The translations under genes were made by a program, and so were the position numbers. A stretch of 64,000 nucleotides of DNA from positions 1 to 64,000 of the forward strand of contig CBDCHC010000012.1 of the NCBI GenBank assembly GCA_965217075.1, written 5' to 3'. The notes beneath the pieces were generated by a model, which saw only the letters and a list, made by a program, of their open reading frames with translations, did not search any database and was not told the origin of the DNA. Numbering within the stretch: the stretch's first letter is position 1; the number at the start of each line of letters is the position of its first letter. Source of the stretch: CBDCHC01 sp965217075 (GTDB lineage: Bacteria; Pseudomonadota; Gammaproteobacteria; PS1; Pseudothioglobaceae). Positions 24,586-34,707 of this stretch are shown piece after piece.

Positions 24586-27500
24586 TTATAACAACACAAA
24601 ATCACTCTCTACAGCTATATAACTATTGCTTAACACAATATTAACTGTACTAGTACCAGCACCACCAGTGCCATCAATATCAATACTAATATTACCAGCA
24701 GTTGCAGTTACATAATCAGTAAAGCTATCACCAGCGCTATACCCATCTAATAATACAGCAATATCAATCTTATCAGTACCGCTGACAAAATCAGTAATGG
24801 TATCAGTGCCTGTATTGTTATATAAAAAGTGGAAAATATCAGCTCCAGTGCCACCAGTTAAAGTATCATTGCCAGCTCCGCCGTAGATATTATCAGCAGC
24901 ACTACCGCCAATAATAGTATCATTGCCGCCAAGGCCATGAATGGTTTGCGCAGTAGTTGTGGCGCTTTTATCTGTAGCAGTAGTATCAGTAGCTGTATTA
25001 TCTCCTACAGTAAAACTATCATCATTAGCTTTAAGTGTAGCAGTAGTAGTCCACTTATAAGTATCTGTTAAATACTGCATAGCAGTAGCGTTAGAATATG
25101 TTATGGTAGCGCCACCTATAGAAACACCATTTTGCAGGCTAGTCTCACCATCAGCTGTGTTTATGTCTGCCCAGCCTGTAAGTGTTTTATCCATATTAGT
25201 AATTGACATAGCAGATCCATTAAATATACCAGACATAGTAGTTACCTGCGATATATTCCAACTGCCTATGTTTTGGTTAAAGTTGCTGGCATAAGAAAAC
25301 ATACGAGTCATACTAGTTACCTGGGATGTATCCCAAGCGCCTATGTTTTGATCAAAAACGATGGCAGCATAAAACATATCAGTCATACTAGTTACCTGGG
25401 ATGTATCCCAAGCACTTAGATCTGTGTTAAATTTAGTGGCACCATTAAACATAGTACTCATAGCAGTTACCTTGGATGTATCCCAAGCACTGAGATCTGT
25501 GTTAAATTTACTGGCAGAAGAAAACATATAACTCATATCAGTTACCTGAGATGTATCCCAAGCGCCTATGTTTTGGTTAAAGTTGCTGGCACCACTAAAC
25601 ATACCTAACATATTAGTTACCTTGCCTGTATCCCAAGCGCTGATATCTGCGTTAAATTCAGTAGCAAGCAAAAACATATTACTCATATTAGTTACACTAC
25701 TTAAATTAGGTGCGTTAGTAGGTATAGAAACTAAATTAGCTGCATAAATAAATGCCTTATTAAAGCTTTGCCATGCTGTGTTACCCCAGCTATCAATGCT
25801 TATTAATTGAGTGTTTTTATTATTCCAAGCAGTACCACCAAAACTAATTACTGGATAATCACCAGTAATAGCTATCTGATGATTACCAGCTGTAGCGTAG
25901 ACATGAGTAGCGTTAGCTGTTTGAGAGCTCTCAACACTACCGTCACCCCAGTCTATAGTGTAATTATACTTATAATCATTATTTACCCTAATCCTAACTG
26001 TTTCATTATCTGCACTAGTTTTCCAAGTGCTAAGAAGAGGTCTATGTGCTTCAATACTATAATTAGCACTATTTGCTGTTATTGTATTATTATTACCAGC
26101 TATATCGCTATATGCGCCTACATCTACACTAATGTTATTAGCTGTACTTTCTGTAGCATTTGCTGTAAAGGTTGCTGTCCATACTTTATTATCAGTTGTT
26201 GACTTAGTTAAACTAGTAATACTACCATTATCTGCTATTATATCACTCAGAGCAAAATTTGCTATTTCTTCACTAAAAGTAAAGGTAACAGTTGTACTAT
26301 TATTTACTGGAATAATAGTATCTGTAGTAATTTCAAGTGTAGGAGCAGTAGTATCCACAGTAATATCAAGCGCACTACTAGCTGTACTTGTATTACCAGC
26401 GCTATCTGTGGCTGTAGCTCTTAGCTTATTTACTCCTTCATTTAGTGGAGTAGTTAAAGTGATACTATAATTACCAAGATTATTAGTATCCTCTGTAGCT
26501 ATGCCTAATAAATCACGATCATTATAAACCTTAACTATAGCTCCAGTTTCAGCTGTTAGGTTTATAGTTGGGGTATTATCATTAGTTATATTATCAGTAT
26601 TGCTATTGCCAGTATCGCTTGTAGCTGCTAAGTCAATAGTTGGGGCAGCTGGTGCTGTGGTATCATAAGCCTGAGAGGCAGTGCTACTAGCACTGCCAAT
26701 ACCCACTGTATTTGTAGCAGCATCTGCGTCTACACTTACAGTTATACTGCCTTCTGAGTTTGGAGTTGGGGTTACTGTTAGGCTATAAGTAGTGCCAGAG
26801 CCTGTAAGAGTTCCTTTAGTACCACCAGTTACAGTTATGTCGCTGATATCAAAGCCAGTTACTATTTCAGCAAAAGTAAAGGTAAAGGTAACATCGTTAT
26901 TAGTTGCTGTTGTAGCATTATCAGTAATAGTTAGTACTATTTTATCGGCTACAGTAATAGCTAGTGCTTGATCGGTGCTATTACCAGCAGCGTCTATAGC
27001 TGTGATGATAACATTATTAGTAGTAGCAATAGTTGTAGCAACTTTATAGCTAAGCTCACCAGTAGCTGGGTCTATATTAAATAAGTTAGCATCAGTGCCG
27101 CTAATGCTATAAGTAGCACCATTTGTATCAGTTGCAGTAGCTGTGTATATAGTAGCTGTATCTCCTAGTGCTACAGTTGTAGTTGCTGGGATAGTAAATG
27201 TAGGGCCGGTAGTATCAACAGTAATATCAAGCGCACTACTAGCTACGCTGGTATTGCCAGCGGTGTCTGTAGCAATAGCTGTGAGCTTATGTGTTCCTTC
27301 ATTAAGCACAGTTACAGTAATAATATAATTACCACTAGCATCTGCTGTAGCACTGCCTACTTCTATAGCGCCGTTATATATTTTAACTGTAGCGTCTGCT
27401 TCAGCTGTGCCAGTTATTATTGGGGTATTATCATTAGTTATATTATCAGTATTGCTGCTGCCAGTATCGCTTGCAGTTGCTAAAACAATAGTTGGAATGC

Positions 27501-30500
27501 TTGGCGCTGTAGTATCAACGGTAATATTAAGCGCACTACTAGCTGTACTTGTATTACCAGCAGTGTCTGTGGCAATAGCTGTGAGCTTATGTGTTCCTTC
27601 ATTAAGCGCAGTTACAGTAATAATATAATTACCACTAGCATCTGCTGTAGCGCTGCCTACTTCTGTAGTGCCGTTATATATTTTAACTGTAGCGTCTGCT
27701 TCAGCTGTGCCAGTTATTATTGGCTTGGTATTGCTAGTTATATTATCAGTAGTGTTGCTGCCAGTATCGCTTGCAGTTGCTAAAACAATAGTTGGAATGC
27801 TTGGCGCTGTAGTATCAATGGTAATATTAAGCTCACTACTAACTGTACTTGTATTACCAGCAGTGTCTGTGGCAATAGCTGTGAGCTTATTTACTCCTTC
27901 ATTTAGTGGAGTAGTTAAAGTGATACTATAATTACCAAGATTATTAGTATCCTCTGTAGCTATGCCTAATAAATCACGATCATTATAAACCTTAACTATA
28001 GCTCCAGTTTCAGCTGTTAGGTTTATAGTTGGGGTATTATCATTAGTTATATTATCAGTATTGCTATTGCCAGTATCGCTTGTAGCTGCTAAGTCAATAG
28101 TTGGGGCAGCTGGTGCTTTAGTATCATAAGCCTGAGAGGCAGTGCTACTAGCACTGCCAATACCCACTGTATTTGTAGCAGCATCTGCGTCTACACTTAC
28201 AGTTATACTGCCTTCTGAGTTTGGAGTTGGGGTTACTGTTAGGCTATAAGTAGTGCCAGAGCCTGTAAGAGTTCCTTTAGTACCACCAGTTACAGTTATG
28301 TCGCTGATATCAAAGCCAGTTACTATTTCAGCAAAAGTAAAGGTAAAGGTAACATCGCTATTAGTTGCTGTTGTAGCATTATCAGTAATAGTTAGTACTA
28401 TTTTATCGGCTACAGTAATAGCTAGTGCTTGATCGGTGCTATTACCAGCGGTGTCTATAGCTGTGATGATAACATTATTAGTAGTAGCAGTAGTTGTAGC
28501 AACTTTATAGCTAAGCTCACCAGTAGCTGGGTCTATATTAAATAAGTTAGCATCAGTGCCGCTAATGCTATAAGTAGCACCATTTGTATCAGTTGCAGTA
28601 GCTGTGTATATAGTAGCTGTATCTCCTAGTGCTACAGTTGTAGTTGCTGGGCTAGTAAATATAGGGCCGGTAGTATCAACAGTAATATCAAGCGCACTAC
28701 TAGCTACGCTGGTATTGCCAGCGGTGTCTGTAGCTTTAGCACTTAGGTTGTTTACTCCTTCATTTAGTGGAGTAGTTAAAGTAGCGTTATAAACACCAGT
28801 AGTAGCATCTGCTATAGCACTGCCTACTTCTATAGCGCCGTTATATATTTTAACTGTAGCGCCTGCTTCAGCTGTGCCAGTTATTGTTGGGGTAGTATTG
28901 CTAGTGATATTATCAGTATTGCTGCTGCCACTATCGCTTGTAGCTGCTAAGTCAATAGTTGGGGCGTCTGGTGCTGTAGTATCTAAAGTAAAATTAATAG
29001 TCTGTGTATTTGATATATTACCAGCGATGTCTGTTTGCCTTGTTTCTAGTGCATAACTACCATCTGTAGTAGGAGCTACATAAGATGTTGACCAGTCGCT
29101 AAATATGCCATTATCTTTTTTAATTCTATATTGTACAGTAGCATCTGTCTCAATATTATTAGAAACAGTAATACTATCATTATTAGTTATAATATTACCA
29201 GTATTGCTACTATTATTAATTGTAATATTTGGCGTATCAACTATAGTATCAAGAGTAATAGCTAATGCTGCTGACATATCGCTAATATTACCAGCTATAT
29301 CTGTGGCTTTAGCTATTAGATTGTTTGATCCCTCACTCAGTGCAGTAGGATTTAAAGTAACTTTATAGTTACCATCTGCATCAGCTGTTTCTACGCCTAC
29401 TGCTTGGTTGTCCTTATAAATAGTTACTTTAACATTTGCCTCAGCACGACCAATTATAGTTGGGGTAGTATCGCTAGTGATATTATCGCTTTTTGTGCCA
29501 GTATCACTATCAGCATCTAAACCATCAATAACTGGGGCTTCAGGTGCGGTAGTATCAAGATTAATAGTAAGTATTTCAGATATATCACTCGAATTATTAC
29601 TAGCATCTATTGCTTTGGCTGTAATGTTAACATCTCCATCTACTTGGTTTGGAAAATTTGCTTGAATACTAAAATTACCATTATTATCAGATTTATTTGT
29701 ACCTATTTCTTTACCATCTATGTATAACTTAACATTAGCATTTGGTTGTGATTTGCCAATTATAACAGGAGATTTTGTATTAATAATATTATCACCAATT
29801 ATATTAGTATCACTATCTGCTGCTAATTTAATAATTATTTTACTAACTACTATTTCTCCAATATTTTTAGTTACAGGGCTAATATTGCCAGCTTTATCTA
29901 TTTGGCGTATTTGTATTTGATTGCTAGTAAATTTAATATAATTATTTATTAAAAAACTATCACCACTACCGTCTATCCAGCTACTGCCAAAATCAGTAGA
30001 ATATTGCCAATAATCATTCTTCTCTGTGCTTAAATTAACTATTTTTATTACCCCAGTTTGTAATGTTATATTGTCAAATCCTATGCTGCCTGGGGAGATA
30101 CTATCAACTGTTAATATGCCACCATTTATATCTAAATAATATTCTTTTGTCTCTCCTTTTCTTCTTACTTTTAAAAAATCCTTATTATAATCTCCATCGT
30201 TAAGCGTAAAACTGTTGCCAGTGCCGTCAAACCAAGAACCTCTGCCTATATTATATTCCCATTGACCAAGAGGCTGTACAGAATAAATACCTACAACTTG
30301 GCTGCTGGTTATACTATCTGCAGCTGATACACCTGTATCTTTGATAGATAGATAAATTTTTTCATTATCAAAAATACCAAATTTATCAGCAATATCTTGT
30401 CTTAATCCTTCAAATTTAGTTTCATCAAAATTAGCTGCCTCTACTTTTGCAGCACCATCTACTAATTTTTCTTTACCAGCTATATCTAAAGTTAAAGTTC

Positions 30501-31692
30501 TATCGCCGTCTTGCTCTGTATTTTTAATATTTTTATCAATAAATTCATCTATTGTTTTATCAACATCGCCTAAACCTGAAAGAGCGGCTAATATTTGACC
30601 GTATTCTACAGAGTCTTTATCAGCAGTTTCAACTTCTGTATTTTTAAAGCCTGTTTTATCTACAATAGGAGTAGGAATAGTACTGACAATATCTTTAATG
30701 CCAAAAGCTGTAGATATTTCTGTATTGACTTTATCAATATTATCAGCTGTTAATTTACTGGTATCTATTAATTCTTCATTAACATTTAGTCCTGCTAACT
30801 TAGCTGCTAAAGTAGTAATAGGGTTAATGGTGATAAAATTTTCACCTTTTTTTATATTAAAAACTGCAAATAAAGCAGATTTAAGATCAATAGGGGCGTT
30901 TGTATGTTCATCTATATAATCTGGCGCGCTGTCTTTATCCCTTACTATAGCATAACCAACTCCAACATAACCACCTAAATCAGCATAAAATACTCCATCA
31001 GCATTAGCTTTTACATCTTTTATAGTTTCTACTAAATTACCATTTTTATCATAGGTATAAAAACTAACGCTAAGACCGCTACTATCAATAACAGGACCCA
31101 AAACCACAATGGCAGAGATAGTGTTAGCACTAAGTAAAGGAGCAGCGGCAGCAGCGGCAGCAGTGGCTGTGCCAGCGGCAGCAGCAACACCAACGCCACC
31201 AGCAGTAATACCAGCTATACTTGAAGTAGAAAAACCTTCGCCATAATATACCTCAGTAAAACTTTCAGCAAATAATGGTGATTTAGCTGTACTAATGGCA
31301 GCAAGAGCAGTATCAGTACCATTAAAAAATACAATTTCTGAGCCATCTGCTAGTTCAATAAAATTACCTTCAGTAATATAATAAAGGCTTTCACCAATAG
31401 GCAGTGTTACCATACAAGACATATCAGTCGCACAACTGCTAAAATAATTATCAAAAATAATATTAGTATTATTTTCTAATAAAATTTCTAAATTATCGCC
31501 TGATTTTTGAGCGATATAATTAATGCTATCTTTAAAAGAGATGTTATAATTATTACCAAATTCTATATCTATGTGCTTGGTATGTCCTTGCTCTGCAACT
31601 ACTTCTTCTTTAGAAAAATATTTAGAAATTTTACGAGCTTTTTTTTGTAATTCCCTGAGTTCTGTTGCGGTTTTTGTAATTTTATCTGTCAT
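24586..31692 (-). CDS. Giant RTX/T1SS adhesin E, intact, 2368 aa
   Basis: The longest intact and most divergent member. The N-terminal domain keeps the Cys pair (C87, C93) in FSSCATDMSC. Residues 160-188 are a Gly/Ala run containing AAAG, which fits the [TAP]AA[GV] site that LapG cuts in LapA-type adhesins. The helical domain follows (ITINPITTLAAKLAG), then unique modules not shared with A-D (about 470-700), seven Ig-like modules, cadherin-like modules, FSEEIANF, PKD (IDWGDGS), about eight DUF285 repeats, and RTX plus a T1SS target that differs from the others (DSFTDYVTATAGNISIDIDG). Best guess is a large surface adhesin. Because its N-terminus is most distinct while its modules match the others, it may be the oldest copy or a donor. 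Confidence 0.9.
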   Translation of the reverse strand: MTDKITKTATELRELQKKARKISKYFSKEEVVAEQGHTKHIDIEFGNNYNISFKDSINYIAQKSGDNLEILLENNTNIIFDNYFSSCATDMSCMVTLPIGESLYYITEGNFIELADGSEIVFFNGTDTALAAISTAKSPLFAESFTEVYYGEGFSTSSIAGITAGGVGVAAAAGTATAAAAAAAPLLSANTISAIVVLGPVIDSSGLSVSFYTYDKNGNLVETIKDVKANADGVFYADLGGYVGVGYAIVRDKDSAPDYIDEHTNAPIDLKSALFAVFNIKKGENFITINPITTLAAKLAGLNVNEELIDTSKLTADNIDKVNTEISTAFGIKDIVSTIPTPIVDKTGFKNTEVETADKDSVEYGQILAALSGLGDVDKTIDEFIDKNIKNTEQDGDRTLTLDIAGKEKLVDGAAKVEAANFDETKFEGLRQDIADKFGIFDNEKIYLSIKDTGVSAADSITSSQVVGIYSVQPLGQWEYNIGRGSWFDGTGNSFTLNDGDYNKDFLKVRRKGETKEYYLDINGGILTVDSISPGSIGFDNITLQTGVIKIVNLSTEKNDYWQYSTDFGSSWIDGSGDSFLINNYIKFTSNQIQIRQIDKAGNISPVTKNIGEIVVSKIIIKLAADSDTNIIGDNIINTKSPVIIGKSQPNANVKLYIDGKEIGTNKSDNNGNFSIQANFPNQVDGDVNITAKAIDASNNSSDISEILTINLDTTAPEAPVIDGLDADSDTGTKSDNITSDTTPTIIGRAEANVKVTIYKDNQAVGVETADADGNYKVTLNPTALSEGSNNLIAKATDIAGNISDMSAALAITLDTIVDTPNITINNSSNTGNIITNNDSITVSNNIETDATVQYRIKKDNGIFSDWSTSYVAPTTDGSYALETRQTDIAGNISNTQTINFTLDTTAPDAPTIDLAATSDSGSSNTDNITSNTTPTITGTAEAGATVKIYNGAIEVGSAIADATTGVYNATLTTPLNEGVNNLSAKATDTAGNTSVASSALDITVDTTGPIFTSPATTTVALGDTATIYTATATDTNGATYSISGTDANLFNIDPATGELSYKVATTTATTNNVIITAIDTAGNSTDQALAITVADKIVLTITDNATTATNSDVTFTFTFAEIVTGFDISDITVTGGTKGTLTGSGTTYSLTVTPTPNSEGSITVSVDADAATNTVGIGSASSTASQAYDTKAPAAPTIDLAATSDTGNSNTDNITNDNTPTINLTAETGAIVKVYNDRDLLGIATEDTNNLGNYSITLTTPLNEGVNKLTAIATDTAGNTSTVSSELNITIDTTAPSIPTIVLATASDTGSNTTDNITSNTKPIITGTAEADATVKIYNGTTEVGSATADASGNYIITVTALNEGTHKLTAIATDTAGNTSTASSALNITVDTTAPSIPTIVLATASDTGSSNTDNITNDNTPIITGTAEADATVKIYNGAIEVGSATADASGNYIITVTVLNEGTHKLTAIATDTAGNTSVASSALDITVDTTGPTFTIPATTTVALGDTATIYTATATDTNGATYSISGTDANLFNIDPATGELSYKVATTIATTNNVIITAIDAAGNSTDQALAITVADKIVLTITDNATTATNNDVTFTFTFAEIVTGFDISDITVTGGTKGTLTGSGTTYSLTVTPTPNSEGSITVSVDADAATNTVGIGSASSTASQAYDTTAPAAPTIDLAATSDTGNSNTDNITNDNTPTINLTAETGAIVKVYNDRDLLGIATEDTNNLGNYSITLTTPLNEGVNKLRATATDSAGNTSTASSALDITVDTTAPTLEITTDTIIPVNNSTTVTFTFSEEIANFALSDIIADNGSITSLTKSTTDNKVWTATFTANATESTANNISVDVGAYSDIAGNNNTITANSANYSIEAHRPLLSTWKTSADNETVRIRVNNDYKYNYTIDWGDGSVESSQTANATHVYATAGNHQIAITGDYPVISFGGTAWNNKNTQLISIDSWGNTAWQSFNKAFIYAANLVSIPTNAPNLSSVTNMSNMFLLATEFNADISAWDTGKVTNMLGMFSGASNFNQNIGAWDTSQVTDMSYMFSSASKFNTDLSAWDTSKVTAMSTMFNGATKFNTDLSAWDTSQVTSMTDMFYAAIVFDQNIGAWDTSQVTSMTRMFSYASNFNQNIGSWNISQVTTMSGIFNGSAMSITNMDKTLTGWADINTADGETSLQNGVSIGGATITYSNATAMQYLTDTYKWTTTATLKANDDSFTVGDNTATDTTATDKSATTTAQTIHGLGGNDTIIGGSAADNIYGGAGNDTLTGGTGADIFHFLYNNTGTDTITDFVSGTDKIDIAVLLDGYSAGDSFTDYVTATAGNISIDIDGTGGAGTSTVNIVLSNSYIAVESDFVLL

Positions 31693-31720
31693 AATAATAA
31701 AATGTAATTAATATACTTGT

Positions 31721-31726
31721 ATTATA
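31721..31726 (-). promoter_or_regulatory. Possible -10 box of adhesin E
   Basis: TATAAT on the minus strand, 28 nt upstream of the ATG. No good -35 box is visible at the usual distance. In such AT-rich DNA a match like this is weak evidence. Confidence 0.25.
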
Positions 31727-31911
31727 TATAATTTATTGCGCATAATATACTTTTTATCGCTTATTTTCTATCATTTGATAAAAAAACAATAAATATTAAA
31801 TAATTTTAGTTAATTTATTTAATAAAGATAATAAATCTTACAATAAGTTCTATTAATACTTTAAAGGTGTAAAAATTAATTTTAAAACAATAATTTAATT
31901 AATATAGGCAA

Positions 31912-34707
31912 TTATTTACCAAATACATATTTACTTTTACTCCAATAAATAAATATTGGCACTATAGTCAGCGCCAATACAATATCAATTACCAGTGCTT
32001 CTAAAATAAAAATACTAAGTGCCCAAGTATTGGCAAGTTGTGTGAGCATTAGCGGAATAAAGCTAACAATTAAAGCAGTAATAGAAATAAAAATTGCTGC
32101 ACCAGTAGTTTTAATAGTGCTTTTAACTGCTAATTGCCAATCTTTTTTTGCACTCATTTCTTCTTTTAAACGTGCAATGATATAAATACTATAATCCACT
32201 CCCAATCCCATAGAAATTGGTAAACTTACTAAAGTAGCAAAATGTAAATTACCTGCCCAGTTTTCTATACTAGAAAAATATGCGCCTAAAGCATATTGAG
32301 CAAATAATGTGATAAACAATATAGTAGTTAAAATTATAGAAATTCTAATAGAAGAAAAAATAATAAAGGTAATAATGGCAATAGTTATGATAGTTATGAT
32401 AGGTGATGAAAATAACTCTTTTTTAGCAATATCTCTGGTGGCTTCAATTACTCCTAAAAAACCACCAACAGCAATTTTGTCGTTACCGTCTTCAACTATA
32501 ATAGTTTTATTTGTTTTAGGCATGATTATTTTATCATTAGCTATATAACCAAAATCTAACTCTTTAAATCCTTCTTTATCCTTATTGTCTGCGATAAACT
32601 GCTGTATATCCTTGATTATTTGATGAGTTTTAATAGGATTCATAGTATTAATAAAACCTCTAATTACTATTTCATTCCAATCTGTAGAAATAAATGACAA
32701 TAAATCTTCTTTAGCAAAACTTGCTTCAATGATGCCATTAAAACTAGCTATTATATTATCTGCATCTGGGATAAATTCATCATCGTCTTCATCGCCATAT
32801 ATATTTAAATTATTTTGGATAAATGTTTGAGTAGATATATTAAAAAACTTAATATCTGGTTTATTATCTTTAGTCATCATTAACATATTAATAGTTTTGA
32901 TAACTTGCGCATAAGATGCAGCAAAACCAATATTTGGATGCGATACCATCCAGCTTTCTAATTTATCAACTGCTTTTAAGGTATTAGCGTGATTAAAGGC
33001 TCCTTTTGGAGGATCTTCCTCATTATCATAACAAGGTCTATTTATTATTATGCCATCAGCATCATTAGCACAGTCTTTAAGTATAGGGTGGAATTCTTTT
33101 TTACCTCTTATAGGAATATTAATAGATATAACCCCTGGCATATTATTATTTAATTTACGTAAATCAATATTAACTTGAGTATCGTATTTAAAAGCAGCAT
33201 TAGGATAATCAATACCTACCTCTAATCCTGGCATTAGATTATTTTCAGTTGCTTTATAAATTTTAGTTTGATAAATACTCCAGCCAATAATAACTGCAAC
33301 TAAAACAATTGGGATTATCTTTAATTTAGTTAATATGGTGCTAGCAATAAAGCCAAGTAATGACAATTTAAGTTTACTATCTAATTTTAGATTAGATTTA
33401 TTTTTAACCGCATTTGATGAAAACTTTGCCATTAAAATTGGTGTTATAGTTGTAGTGGTAATAATAATTGTTAACATACCAAACATACCAAAATAAGCAT
33501 ATGCTTTATAAAAAGAAATATCTACAAATGATAAAGTAAAAAAACCTGCCATATCAGTAATAATAGCCAAAGTTGCTGGCTTTATTATTTTAGAAATAAC
33601 CTCTTCAGCGGCTTTATTTGGTGCCAAACCATTAATATTATGCTCCAATAAATATCTACGCACAACTTGCATCGCATGTCCAGTACCTACTGCTAGTAAT
33701 AACATAGGAGTAAGCACCATCATTGTAGTAAATCTATAACCAGAATAGCCCATTAAGCCTAAGGTAATAACAATAGTAGCAAGAATACCTAACATGGGCA
33801 ATACTGCTCCTTTCCAATTTTTATTAGCGATCCATAAAGCAAGTAGAGTAATAAGGACAGAAATAGCAAATAAATATAATTTATCACTTAAATCTCTGAT
33901 CATGGTCGCTAAAAAATATGGCTCACCAGATATCATAATATCAACTTTATTACTATACTTTTGTTTTAAGTTGTTTATTATATTATCAATATTATTAATC
34001 CATTGTTTATAATCATACTTAACGCTGTCTTTATATTCACCAACAATAAAAAAACCTTTAGCTATGCACTCATTAGTATTTTGTTTGAAATTACATTTAT
34101 TATTTTCTTTATCCCTTTTTACAATTAACATTGGAGCAATAATATTATTTGACTCAACTCCTTCTTTAAGATGCTGTAATTGCTGTTTGGCTATTTTTTT
34201 ATTACTACTAATGCCGTCTTTGTGTACCAAACGTTTAAAGCTTAGCCCGCCTTCTTTGTCAACCCCTATAGACTTAATGTTTTTAGCATAAATATCAATA
34301 AACTTATTTTTTTCAGCATGCTTATTATTTGCAAGCAATAGATGTGCTTCACGTAACATATTAACAAACCAAGCACTATAAGCACTATCATTTCTTTGCC
34401 ATGTACCGCCAGCATCCATACATTTAGTTTTGGTTGTTATTTTAAGATTATCAGCAACATTAGCACAATCTTTTAATACAAATCCTGTAACTAAAATATT
34501 GCCAGAACCAAATTTTTTATTAATGTAATTGTTAGTTGCTATATATTTATTATCAGCAGGAAATAGCATTTCAGGATCGTTTCTAATATCTATATCTTTA
34601 ATAAAATATGCGGCTACAATAACTACTATTATTGTAGCTATTAAAATCTCATTTCTAAAAAACATAGCAAAAGATGCGTATCTTTTTGCTAACTTATCTG
34701 TATTCAT
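31912..34707 (-). CDS. MMPL-family RND transporter, 931 aa
   Basis: Two repeats of one transmembrane segment, a large periplasmic loop and five more segments, as in predicted exporters of the RND/MMPL superfamily. The first helix is at about 22-36, and the conserved helix cluster carries TPMLLLAVGTGHAMQVVRRY in repeat 1 and SLPISMGLGVDYSIYIIARL in repeat 2. Unusual: both periplasmic loops carry LKDCAN-x-AD followed by a second Cys, so likely paired disulfides. No membrane-fusion or outer-membrane partner is adjacent. Substrate unknown; related proteins move lipids or hopanoids. The start overlaps the end of argG by 4 nt (ATGA), so it is probably translationally coupled. Confidence 0.8.
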   Translation of the reverse strand: MNTDKLAKRYASFAMFFRNEILIATIIVVIVAAYFIKDIDIRNDPEMLFPADNKYIATNNYINKKFGSGNILVTGFVLKDCANVADNLKITTKTKCMDAGGTWQRNDSAYSAWFVNMLREAHLLLANNKHAEKNKFIDIYAKNIKSIGVDKEGGLSFKRLVHKDGISSNKKIAKQQLQHLKEGVESNNIIAPMLIVKRDKENNKCNFKQNTNECIAKGFFIVGEYKDSVKYDYKQWINNIDNIINNLKQKYSNKVDIMISGEPYFLATMIRDLSDKLYLFAISVLITLLALWIANKNWKGAVLPMLGILATIVITLGLMGYSGYRFTTMMVLTPMLLLAVGTGHAMQVVRRYLLEHNINGLAPNKAAEEVISKIIKPATLAIITDMAGFFTLSFVDISFYKAYAYFGMFGMLTIIITTTTITPILMAKFSSNAVKNKSNLKLDSKLKLSLLGFIASTILTKLKIIPIVLVAVIIGWSIYQTKIYKATENNLMPGLEVGIDYPNAAFKYDTQVNIDLRKLNNNMPGVISINIPIRGKKEFHPILKDCANDADGIIINRPCYDNEEDPPKGAFNHANTLKAVDKLESWMVSHPNIGFAASYAQVIKTINMLMMTKDNKPDIKFFNISTQTFIQNNLNIYGDEDDDEFIPDADNIIASFNGIIEASFAKEDLLSFISTDWNEIVIRGFINTMNPIKTHQIIKDIQQFIADNKDKEGFKELDFGYIANDKIIMPKTNKTIIVEDGNDKIAVGGFLGVIEATRDIAKKELFSSPIITIITIAIITFIIFSSIRISIILTTILFITLFAQYALGAYFSSIENWAGNLHFATLVSLPISMGLGVDYSIYIIARLKEEMSAKKDWQLAVKSTIKTTGAAIFISITALIVSFIPLMLTQLANTWALSIFILEALVIDIVLALTIVPIFIYWSKSKYVFGK

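Noticed and set aside
6..30919. Many plus-strand open frames of 60-145 codons inside the adhesin region, several repeated word for word
   Set aside because: They are mirror frames of the repeat-rich minus-strand genes; they move with the modules, lack ribosome sites, and read as low-complexity Val/Leu/Ser or Ile/Cys/Ser peptides.
31912..34707. The MMPL exporter as the type I exporter for the adhesins
   Set aside because: RND/MMPL proteins are not ABC exporters, no ATPase or membrane-fusion partner is nearby, and it is coupled to argG, not to the adhesin array.
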